From Saccharomycopsis crataegensis (taxonomy: Eukaryota; Ascomycota; Saccharomycetes; Ascoideales; Saccharomycopsidaceae): a DNA stretch of 64,000 bases. The notes under the pieces are model-generated. The model was given only the letters and a program-made list of their open reading frames with translations. It was not told the origin of the DNA and made no database searches. Location of the stretch: contig NW_027043821.1 in NCBI RefSeq assembly GCF_037102585.1, positions 620,001 to 684,000 on the forward strand. Direction: 5' to 3'. The position numbers and the translations under genes were made by a program. The stretch's first letter is position 1. Each line of letters starts with the position of its first letter. This document shows positions 31,644 through 39,944 of the stretch, in pieces.

Positions 31644-33857
31644 ATGGACGACTCTGCGATTTACAAGGACTCCCACGTACTTTCCCTTTTCAAAAGATTC
31701 TCAAATGGTACTCAGTCGTTGGGCTATTATGAGTTCATCAACATGTTTGATTCGTTCACGGGGTCCGCATCGCCCTCCGAAAAGCAAAATTACGGGATTT
31801 TCTTCTTGCTTGCCGACGATGATTTGAAAGGTTATTTGACCGAATCAGACTGGATCAAGTTTGTCAAGTTGTTTAATGAGGATAACTCTCAATTCAAAAT
31901 GGTTTGGAAGTTCTTCAGCAAGTTCAAGCTTCAATCAGACTCTGCATCCAACTGGAATTTTAATTGGTTCAAGAATAATGAGCCAATAGCCGACGAGGAA
32001 TCGAATCGTATTTCCTTCAATCAAATTTCCTCTGTCTTGCGAAATTTGGAACTGTTTATTCAGAATAAACCTCTATCTTTGACACCAACGAACAACACCC
32101 AAGAGTATATCAATTGGTCAAAAATTAATGATTTGATCCACACACAAATATCTCAGAGAACCAATACACAATATATCAATTATAATGATCTAAATAATTT
32201 AATCATCAATGAGTTGAATAATGAAAAAATTTTGAAGTTTTATGAGCTAAACAAGAACCATGATGGTAATATCAGCAATGCGAAAGTGGGCAAGCTATTG
32301 GATGGGTTGTTTTCCCATAAAATCAATGACCAGTTTATCAAATTTGTGTTGCCTAAAAATAGACATGACAATTACTCGTATAACGATATCAAATTGATAA
32401 CCAACTTGTTGAAGAAGTATTACTTGTTAGACAAATTGGTTTGGAGTTTTAAAGTTCAGGATTCAAATACATCGTTTAATGATTATTTGATTGAACACAA
32501 CAAGGGCAATATGCTTACGGACTACGAAATCAATTTGTTGAACGATTATATTTCGGCGTTTAACTCACCGACAATTTTGACCCCCTTTGCATCACCAATG
32601 ACTGTGGTTGCTCCTGTACCAGTGGTTGCTGGCCAAATCGGTCAACAATCGGTTGAAAAAATTCATGGTTTGTTTTCCCTCTTCCATTCAATGTACAATT
32701 TTAGTCTTGGAGCAGTTTCTGGGGCAATTGGTGCCACCATTGTTTATCCTATTGATATGGTGAAAACGAGAATGCAAGCCCAATGCAGCACTGCTTATGT
32801 TAATGCTAAACAATTATATACTAGCTCTTTTGATTGTCTTGGCAAAATTTTTGCCAGAGAAGGTCCACTGAAGCTTTATTCTGGCTTGTTGCCCCAACTA
32901 GTTGGTGTGGCCCCAGAAAAGGCTATCAAATTATTCATGAATGATTTGGTTCGTGGAATATATAAGGACGAGAAAACTGGGGAAATTGGCTTGCCATATG
33001 AGATTTTGGCTGGTATGAGTGCCGGGTGCTCTCAGGTTGTGTGCACTAATCCTTTGGAAATTGTGAAGATCAGATTACAAATACAGGGACAAATGATTGG
33101 GAAATTGAATTCTCAAGGCGCAATAATTGTTCGCAAGAGTGCCCTTGAAATCGTGAGGGAATTAGGAGTTGGTGGTTTGTATAAAGGTGCCAGTGCTTGT
33201 TTACTCCGTGATGTTCCATTTTCGGCGATCTATTTTCCAACTTATGCTCATTTAAAGAAATATTTTATCGAATCTAATAACTCTAGAGGAGTTGTTGCTG
33301 ATGGTAACCATGAAAATATCAATACTTGGCAACTTCTTTCTGCCGGCGCGATTGCTGGGATGCCTGCAGCATTCTTGACCACTCCTTGCGATGTGATAAA
33401 GACCCGACTTCAAATGGAGAGAAATCAGGGAGATATTCAGTATCGTAACATCCTTGATGCCACAAGAAAAATATATTCTCGTGAAGGTGCCAGGGCATTC
33501 TTTAAAGGCGGACCAGCAAGAGTATTCCGTTCTTCTCCTCAGTTTGGGTTCACATTAGCGTCGTATGAGTTGCTTAAACGTGCTTTACCATTTGAGTGGA
33601 CTAGTGGGTCTGTTTTAAGTCTTATGAGCGGGTCTAGGGTGAGCAACGAAGGAAATATGGTGAATGGATATAGTTCGAACACCATTAATTCCAACTTCAA
33701 ATCCGTGGAAAACTGTGACATTGATGAAGTTAGAAAGTATCGTGCAAAGAGCTCGCAAGCCCTAGGTTTGTTCAAGGATGTCAGTCCAAGTTTCAATCAA
33801 TTTGATCATGATGTTTACCAACAATTTAGAGGAGCTTATGGGAAGAAGTTAAATTAA
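31644..33857 (+). CDS. AGC1: Mitochondrial aspartate-glutamate carrier Agc1
   Basis: Inner-membrane carrier exchanging aspartate for glutamate (malate-aspartate shuttle), also able to import glutamate. From the ATG at 31644 it is 737 residues: a regulatory EF-hand-like N-terminal half (about 1-340, with 'NKNHDGNISNAKVG' as the clearest EF loop), then the three carrier repeats with signatures 'YPIDMVKTR' (about 369), 'NPLEIVKIR' (about 469) and 'TPCDVIKTR' (about 579), and 'PQLVGVAPEKAIKLFMND' as in citrin/aralar. The EF-hand half is more like metazoan aralar/citrin than the shorter N terminus of S. cerevisiae Agc1. I prefer the start at 31644 because the 25 codons before it are a Lys run encoded by a poly-A tract. 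A deleted inverted copy of its 3' end lies at 35546-35898. Confidence 0.93.
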   Translation: MDDSAIYKDSHVLSLFKRFSNGTQSLGYYEFINMFDSFTGSASPSEKQNYGIFFLLADDDLKGYLTESDWIKFVKLFNEDNSQFKMVWKFFSKFKLQSDSASNWNFNWFKNNEPIADEESNRISFNQISSVLRNLELFIQNKPLSLTPTNNTQEYINWSKINDLIHTQISQRTNTQYINYNDLNNLIINELNNEKILKFYELNKNHDGNISNAKVGKLLDGLFSHKINDQFIKFVLPKNRHDNYSYNDIKLITNLLKKYYLLDKLVWSFKVQDSNTSFNDYLIEHNKGNMLTDYEINLLNDYISAFNSPTILTPFASPMTVVAPVPVVAGQIGQQSVEKIHGLFSLFHSMYNFSLGAVSGAIGATIVYPIDMVKTRMQAQCSTAYVNAKQLYTSSFDCLGKIFAREGPLKLYSGLLPQLVGVAPEKAIKLFMNDLVRGIYKDEKTGEIGLPYEILAGMSAGCSQVVCTNPLEIVKIRLQIQGQMIGKLNSQGAIIVRKSALEIVRELGVGGLYKGASACLLRDVPFSAIYFPTYAHLKKYFIESNNSRGVVADGNHENINTWQLLSAGAIAGMPAAFLTTPCDVIKTRLQMERNQGDIQYRNILDATRKIYSREGARAFFKGGPARVFRSSPQFGFTLASYELLKRALPFEWTSGSVLSLMSGSRVSNEGNMVNGYSSNTINSNFKSVENCDIDEVRKYRAKSSQALGLFKDVSPSFNQFDHDVYQQFRGAYGKKLN

Positions 33858-34293
33858 CGTTTTTCTTTCTTTCTTTTTCTTTTTTTTCTTTCCCTTCTGA
33901 TTCCGTTTCAAGATGTGTGTGTTTTTGCTATTTTGTTTTATTTTAAAATCTGTTCAATTCCTTTCAAATGATATTTTTCTTGAAAAATTGTTTGCTCTCC
34001 ACCTTTGCCTGAAATTCTGTGAATTTTTTTTGTTTTTTTCTTTTTCTTTTCACTTTTGCTAATACTGGATATGTCAAAAAATTTATACATGATATAAACG
34101 TCATAGTAAAAGCCACCCAAAATGTAATAACAGTCATTTAGTCACTGAGTGTAATTAACGGTGGCTCTACACCCTACATATTTGTACATATATATATATT
34201 TGCAGAAATAACCACTTTTCTTCAAATATATTGTTGGAAATCTACAGTAATATCAAACAACTACTTTATATTGTATATGTAAAAGTATTCATC
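33858..34293. promoter_or_regulatory. AGC1 3' region and promoter of the dehydrogenase
   Basis: The first 95 bases, a pyrimidine-rich 3' UTR, are repeated in inverted orientation near 35546-35640. A TATATATATA string at about 34189-34199 lies about 100 bp before the next ATG and may be its TATA element. Confidence 0.5.
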
Positions 34294-35112
34294 ATGGCTA
34301 GAGTTTGGTTTATCACAGGTTCCTCAAGAGGACTTGGTTTTGCAATTACTGAAGCAGCACTTAAGGCTGGAGACAAAGTTATTGCTACTGCAAGAAACGC
34401 TTCTGTGCTTGTTTGCTTTCAAAAGGAATTCGGTGATAACATTTATCCAATTTCTTTAGATGTTACCAACAAAGATCAAGTTTCAAAAGCTGTTGCTGAA
34501 GGGCACAAAAAATTTGGTCGTCTTGATGTTGTGGTCAATAATGCTGGATATGCGAATACTGTTGGTGTTGAAGATATCGAGATAGAGGACTTCGAAAATC
34601 AAGTGAATACTAATTTCTTGGGTGTTGTTTATGTTACCAAAGCTGTTCTCCCAATCCTTAGGGAACAAGCTTCTGGGTACATTTTTCAAGTTTCATCACT
34701 TGGTGATAGATTGGGTGCCCCAGGCCTCTCTGCCTACCAATCTGTTAAGTGGGCCGTCTCTGGGTTTTCTACTGTTCTTTCTCAGGAAATTGCCCCATTT
34801 GGTATTAAACTCACTGTACTTGAACCAGGTGGAATTAAGACTGACTGGGCTGGCTCCTCAATGAAAGTGCCACCAGTCAGCGAGCCATACAAGCAGACTG
34901 TGGGAGCATTTGCAGAGTTTCTCAAAAGTTCAGACGGTGGGCCTTCTAGACCAGAGAAAATTGCCGAGATAATTTTTAAACTTTTGAATGAGAAGGAGCT
35001 GCCATTGCGTCTTTTGATCGGAAGTGATGCGGCCAGTTACGGTGCCCAAGTTGCAAAGGAATTGGCAGAAAGGGATGCTAAATGGAACTACCTCACCCTT
35101 CAGTCTAGTTGA
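34294..35112 (+). CDS. Short-chain dehydrogenase/reductase
   Basis: A 272-residue classical SDR oxidoreductase using NAD(P)H; substrate unknown. The N terminus has the glycine-rich cofactor loop 'TGSSRGLGFAI', then 'NNAGYA' and the active-site set Ser ('FQVSSLGD'), Tyr and Lys ('SAYQSVKWA', a YxxxK with Gln-Ser-Val between), and 'PGGIKTDW' after it. The C terminus ('GSDAASYGAQVAKELAERDAKWNYL') is characteristic of a large group of fungal and bacterial SDRs annotated only as oxidoreductases. An upstream stretch of 21 codons is open but lacks the conserved start, so ATG 34294 ('MARVWFITGSS') is chosen. It sits between AGC1 and the inverted AGC1 relic, in the window's most rearranged segment. 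Confidence 0.9.
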   Translation: MARVWFITGSSRGLGFAITEAALKAGDKVIATARNASVLVCFQKEFGDNIYPISLDVTNKDQVSKAVAEGHKKFGRLDVVVNNAGYANTVGVEDIEIEDFENQVNTNFLGVVYVTKAVLPILREQASGYIFQVSSLGDRLGAPGLSAYQSVKWAVSGFSTVLSQEIAPFGIKLTVLEPGGIKTDWAGSSMKVPPVSEPYKQTVGAFAEFLKSSDGGPSRPEKIAEIIFKLLNEKELPLRLLIGSDAASYGAQVAKELAERDAKWNYLTLQSS

Positions 35113-35545
35113 AAAATTATTAAACAAAATTTTTTGCTGATTATTCTTTTTACTGATCTTTTTTAAGTAGATTAATAAATTAACTGGTGAAATTACTTGT
35201 AAGCACAATAAGCACTTACAATAGTATCAAGAGAGTCCAAAAGCATTCTAGCTACTCTCAAGTGATCCTCTACTTACTTTTAATATCGATTATGACGTTC
35301 ATATTTGTCAGGGCATGAACGTGGTAGTATGCCGTCTTGTAGTGATTCTTCAGGAACACTAGCCAGATATTGGTGGAGGAGTTGGCAGACATCACGTCAA
35401 GATATTTTTTGTGTGGGTTCAAAGCTGTTTTTCTTTGGTTTTCTATACATTCTATGTAATGGTATGAAGTATTTTTGTCACACGTATGAATATTTCCGGT
35501 GGTTAGTAAGAATTAATCTTTGTGTGAGCATTACCGGTGGTTAAT
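35113..35545. other. Spacer between dehydrogenase and AGC1 relic, with a TIR-like match
   Basis: No supported gene. At 35455-35474 a 20-base string with core GTAATGGTATGAAGTATT closely matches the inverted-repeat ends of the transposon relic at 36331-37482, in the same orientation as that element's right end. An 80-codon open frame (35305-35544) shows no recognisable features and is not called. Confidence 0.4.
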
Positions 35546-35898
35546 AGATTTTAGAATAAAACAAAAAAGCAAAAACACACATCTTGAAACAGAATCAGAA
35601 GGGAAAGAAAAAAAAGAAAAAGAAAGAAAGAAAAACGTTAATTTAACTTCTTCCCATAAACTTCTCTAAATTGTTGGTAAACATCATGATCAAATTGATG
35701 AAAACTTGGACTGACATCCTTGAATAAACCTAGGGCTTGTGAGCTCTTTGCACGATACCTTCTAACTTCATCAATGTCACAGCTTTCCATAGACTTGAAG
35801 TTGGGAAATAGATCGCCGAAAATGGAACGACACGGAGTAAACAATCACTTGCGCCTTGAGAATTCAATTTCCTAATCATCTGCCCCTGTATTTGTAAT
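35546..35898 (-). pseudogene. Deleted, inverted duplicate of the AGC1 3' end
   Basis: On the minus strand this segment repeats three separated pieces of AGC1: bases about 33074-33122, about 33185-33243, and 33689 to about 33951 including the stop codon and about 95 bp of 3' UTR. The intervening 69 and about 454 bases are missing. Both joins fall at short direct repeats present in AGC1: AAGG(C/T)GC at 33115/33184 and TTCCAACTT at 33235/33689. Identity is very high (the pyrimidine-rich 3' UTR differs at few positions), so the duplication is young. The protein-coding tail still reads 'FKSMESCDIDEVRRYRAK' up to 'YGKKLN', but without promoter or carrier domains it is a relic. It is inverted relative to AGC1, with the dehydrogenase gene between. 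Confidence 0.93.
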
Positions 35899-36330
35899 GG
35901 TTTTGGTTACGTCTTTTTAGAACGGAATGTGATAGTTAATGTATATTAAAGTAGAATAAAATAAAAGACTATGTGAAATAAACCCTATTTATAGGTGAGA
36001 AAAGGAAATGGGACAACAAGATGAAAAGAAGTAAGAAGTAAATGAAGATGTCGGAGATAAGAAATAATAGAGAGAAAAGGATTGGTGGAATAATGGAATG
36101 GAATTAATAAGAAGAGAAAAAAGTAGATCAATACATAGATCATTACAATTATCTAGATTGTTTCTCCTTGTTGCTCCTTGTTCCTGACTTGCTAAATTAC
36201 GACTGCTATTACTAATTAAATATAGTCTGGAACCAGCAACGTAGCAACGTCAGTGCAATCCAGTATTGGTACCATACTTAGAATTGATCAGAGACATGAC
36301 TTAAATACCACCGTCGTGGTATGCTCTCAC
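35899..36330. other. Spacer between AGC1 relic and transposon relic
   Basis: No gene. Purine-rich (GAAAAGG-type) sequence with 'CCCTATTTATAGG' near 35982-35994. At about 36306-36323 an 18-base near-palindrome (ATACCAC-CGTC-GTGGTAT) lies immediately outside the left inverted repeat of the transposon relic and may be part of its end. Confidence 0.4.
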
Positions 36331-36351
36331 AATATTTCATACCATTACACT
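36331..36351 (+). repeat. Left terminal inverted repeat of the transposon relic
   Basis: Pairs with 37462-37482 with one mismatch. Weaker similarity continues about 15-20 bases inward on both sides. An adjoining palindrome outside it may extend the true terminus. Confidence 0.75.
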
Positions 36352-37461
36352 GTAATTACTATTCGTACCCATAGGAAGAAAATTCATACTACAGTTATAA
36401 ATTATTTTATGCCTTTAGTTTAAAGAAATTTATTTGATCTTCATATAAACACCTAACAGGAATTTGATATATCTAATGGCCCCTTTGGGGCTCGTAACCA
36501 AGTTTTTGGTCAATATGGGCTTCTCCTGTGTAGTTTATTTTACTTTTTTGTTTTTTTCATTACAGTTTTATACAGTTTTTTTTTTCTTAATTTCATTTTC
36601 TAAAATTTTTTGTCTTTTTGTATTTCTTTTCAAAATAGCTGATGCTGTAAACAGAGATCAATATGACAAAATCCCTTGTAACTGTTAAGAGCAATATTTT
36701 CCGTAGCTTCTCTCACTCTTGGTGTCAATTGCTCTTTCTAACCCACTCTCAGTGCAACTAATAAATGAACATCACGATGTTTATGAATAGCAGCATTTTT
36801 TTTGATTCAAGCTTTCTCTTCTTATTGGATGGAGCCACAGGTGCCCTTGCCTTTAATTCAATACAGCCTTTGGCAGAGTTCGCACCAATGAATGAAACAT
36901 TAAGTCCTCTTGTAATAGTAACCGTTAGGAAAGCTTTTTCACCTACAGTAGAACATACATACACACGCCTCACACTGATGTTCAAACCGGCTTCATCGAT
37001 GAAAATACAGTTTTCGTTAAAGTCGAGTTTATCCTTATATTACTATGCCCATTCTAGTCTTTGGTGGGACAGAGATGCGGTTTAGCTCATCAAAAAGTGC
37101 TTTGTTCCAATTGTATATAAGCTGAAGCGCCTTCTTCCATAACTAGCTGCCAAAATCTTTGTTTCACAGCCTGTTTATAGTATCTGTAGGGACCTCTGTA
37201 TTTTTTTGTCTCCTCCATTTCTTCAGTTTTCATGTCTTCATCTTTTTCGAAGATCACTTCATGTAGTTCCATAGTCGGTGATTTTACTACACTTCTATAA
37301 TCACTGTAGCTAAAGCAAGCTTCCACGGGTGCTGTTTCAGACTCCGAGTTCTTTAAAATTGAGTATTGTTTGATCAAGTCAAGTAACAAAAAGACTATTG
37401 AAATCATTAGTTGAAAAAGCATTGATACGAATAATTGAAATAAAATGGTGGGAATAATTAA

Positions 37462-37482
37462 AGTATAATGGTATGAAATATT
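37462..37482 (-). repeat. Right terminal inverted repeat of the transposon relic
   Basis: Complement of 36331-36351 with one difference. A TA target duplication could not be placed with certainty because the flanks are AT-rich. Confidence 0.75.
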
Positions 37483-37833
37483 TTTTTTTAGTTTGGTATA
37501 TCTATTCAGATGATACTTCCTTATCGTAGTTGATACATTAAAATCACACTGTACTCAATATAATTTTATTTTCTTCTAGCGTCATCGCATGTTGAGATGC
37601 CTCAATAAGGGTGTTGCACCCGCTTTGTTTTTTCTTTATTTTTATTTTGGGTGAAAAAACTGATTTTGCGATACGTTAATACAGAAATAAAAACTATACT
37701 CACAAACATACACTGAAGTAAAGTGTTGTATTATTATCCTCCTTATTTATTTTTTCTTGCGCTTCATTTATAGTTGTACAAAAAGGTCAATATCCCCCAT
37801 ATTTTAAACATAATAGGATAAAGAAACAAAGCA
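37483..37833. promoter_or_regulatory. Promoter region of the ubiquitin-like gene
   Basis: AT-rich with no gene. It includes 'TTTTCTTGCGC' and T/A-rich stretches leading to an A-rich leader before the ATG at 37834. No specific factor site recognised. Confidence 0.35.
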
Positions 37834-38555
37834 ATGGTACGTTAGTTTTTGGAGTTCTATTGTTATGATCATACATATGAGATGGATATTTCATTTGATT
37901 CCAGCAGATATTCTCGTATGATGCAAACTTTTTTTTTTTTTTCAAATTAAATTACATTTATTAACCTTATTGTTTTTCTCAGCCTCCAAAGAAGTCAATA
38001 TCCCTAGAAATACGCCTAACGCTAAAACGTGGTAAACAAGTGCTAATTATCCTTGTCCCATCTACTGCAACGGTTCTAGATCTCAAGTTAGAAATCCAGG
38101 AAATGGTAAATGCCACTGGGGGACTCAAACCAATAGACGATATCGACGAGCCAAAATATGACAATGATGATGAAGAAGAAGGTTATGATGATGGGATAGA
38201 TATCCCAATTCCCTCTATTGACCAAGCCAGCGATGATGATGGAGATTACCAAGCGGTTTCCAGTACCAACTTTCGCCAAAATAATATCAAAAAGGATGAT
38301 GATGAGGAAATATCACCAATGTCGCGATACCTTCAGATAGACTCGCCGTCGAGCCTCAAGATTGGTAGGCCGGTAGATAAGCTTCATCCTGTAGGAACGA
38401 ATTTCTCAGAATTGCAAGCTTTTGCCGGTGAGAAGTCTGTGGATACCCTTTCACTCCATGGTGATTTATCACTTGGAGATGGCGACGTGCTTGCATTTGC
38501 AACTATGGATGAGGACTTTTTAGTGGTGGAACCAGTGGAAGCAGAGGATGAATGA
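37834..38555 (+). CDS. Ubiquitin-like domain protein with an acidic tail, first exon only ATG
   Basis: Two exons: 37834-37836 (ATG alone) and 37983-38555, joined across a 146-bp intron with donor GTACGT, branch-like ATTAAC near 37963-37968 and acceptor TTTCTCAG. Read directly, ATG GTA CGT TAG would stop at once; spliced, the protein is 191 residues starting MPPKKSISLEIRLTLKRG. The first 50 residues show a beta-grasp pattern, with alternating hydrophobics, 'VLDLKLEIQEMV' as the helix, then 'GGL'. The middle (55-85) is very acidic ('YDNDDEEEGYDDG'), and the C terminus ends 'LGDGDVLAFATMDEDF', the kind of strand that closes a ubiquitin-like fold. I do not recognise the orthologue. The coding frame upstream of the internal GTG codon has no other ATG, which supports the spliced start. 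Confidence 0.7.
37837..37982 (+). other. Intron directly after the start codon of the ubiquitin-like gene
   Basis: 146 bases: GTACGT donor at 37837, T-run at about 37930-37942, ATTAAC branch-like site about 15-20 bases before the TTTTTCTCAG acceptor (ending 37982). Phase 0 between codon 1 and codon 2. Confidence 0.75.
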
Positions 38556-39944
38556 AATGATTCAAAGTACTCAGTCGGTATTTGATAATGATGATAATAA
38601 TAATAATGAAAATGAAACCGTCAAACTTCACGTCTCACCATTTTTTTTACCCCCGAGAAAAAATTGAATTGAAGAAAAAAAAAAATTGTTTCATCTATTT
38701 TATATAATTGAATAAATGTGGGGTTGAACGGCTATTTAGAATCGTAATGAAGTTTGTAAAGGAAACTGGTAAAATAAAAAAGACTGTACGATAACCCCCA
38801 AAGACCAGAAAGAGAGCGAGGAACTTGGGATGTAAATAATCCCATATTGTATATTGTTTATGATTATTAGCTTCCTCTATTAGTGAGGGGTGTTATTCTT
38901 CTTCGGTTGAAATAGGCGTTATTCTTCATCCTCAATATTTGTGGTTAGGAAAATCTTTCGCTTCTAGAAACTCATCGAATCTGTAGACCGTATCACACAA
39001 AACCTTTGATATCAACCACCAGCTAAAAAATTATTCTCTTTCTTGGATGATGCGATCATCATCATAGACTAAAAGAAAAGATATCGCCATTCATCCTAGA
39101 GATTTAAATGAGCCAACGCTAGAATAATAGAGAAACAGAAAAAGAAAAGAAAAAAATGGGTGTACCATCGATATAGAACACGCTAAGAGTATGTCTTTTC
39201 AACGCGTTTATCTGCACATATCCTAACATCCTGACAACCGAACTGGGTTGGCAGCGAAGAAGTACCCCAAAGTTCAGTATATGTAATTTGCAAAAATATC
39301 CTTATCTTGGGTATGATGATTTTTTAGCAAAAACCTATTACATGATTGCAACTGAAGAACAACAATACAATTATTTATCTCCGCAAGTCTTTTTTTTTTT
39401 TCTCTCTCTGAGAAACTCTATAATATATATCGGATATATGGATAATGTGGTTATATCAATATATATGTATATACTATACATTTTGATATTGTTATCTTGA
39501 AATAATCCTCAAGGGTAATTCTTCGATAGAAAATTAAGGCTACAAAACTTTGAAGGTTGCTCCCAGAGCTTCTGATATAATTCTTGTAGACTACATAATA
39601 GGTCACTAATACACATTGCAGGATATTTTTATATCTTAAATGCATGCTTATTAATATTTAATAAACTTCGTAATGTTTACACTACACCACTCTTAAATCA
39701 CCAAGTGGTGGCAACTGATAGTGTGTGCCCTATTACAATGTGTCTGGTGTGTCATTTTATTTCGATACATCCATCTGCTGGAAACAACTTGATTATTCAA
39801 CAAAACTTTCAGTTTCACACACTTACATGAAGCGATTTTAATTTTTTAATAGTTATTATTAAAATATATTCAAGTACCTATGTCAAATATCGCTCTCGTC
39901 AAATAATGATGATTGTCAAAATACACCACTACATCACCATTCAT
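38556..39944. other. Convergent spacer between the ubiquitin-like gene and COY1
   Basis: About 1.4 kb, both neighbours ending toward it. AT-rich with a T-run at about 39391-39401 and TATA-type dinucleotide stretches at about 39420-39480. Two open frames of 60-70 codons are AT-composition artefacts. Nothing else recognised. Confidence 0.4.

Larger units (their letters stand above)
36331..37482 (-). mobile_element. Decayed Tc1/mariner-type (IS630/DDE_3) DNA transposon
   Basis: About 1.15 kb bounded by inverted repeats: 36331-36351 and 37462-37482 match at 20 of 21 positions when one is complemented, reading inward AATATTTCATACCATTA. Inside, on the minus strand, are two pieces of one transposase. 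37090-37422 encodes an N-terminal helix-turn-helix zone ('RYYKQAVKQRFWQLVMEEG'). 36758 to about 37035 encodes the DDE core around 'NCIFIDEAGLNISVRRVY', 'EKAFLTVTITRGLNVSFIGA' and a basic 'NKKRKLESKK'. These signatures match the DDE_3 domain. The pieces are in separate frames with stops between them, and the middle of the catalytic domain is shorter than in intact elements (usually 300-350 codons), so the copy cannot encode a working enzyme. Confidence 0.75.

Noticed and set aside
35899-36330. Possible solo LTR beginning TGTGATAG with an internal TATTTATAG
   Set aside because: No matching CA end, no flanking short duplication and no second copy in the window; I cannot support it.
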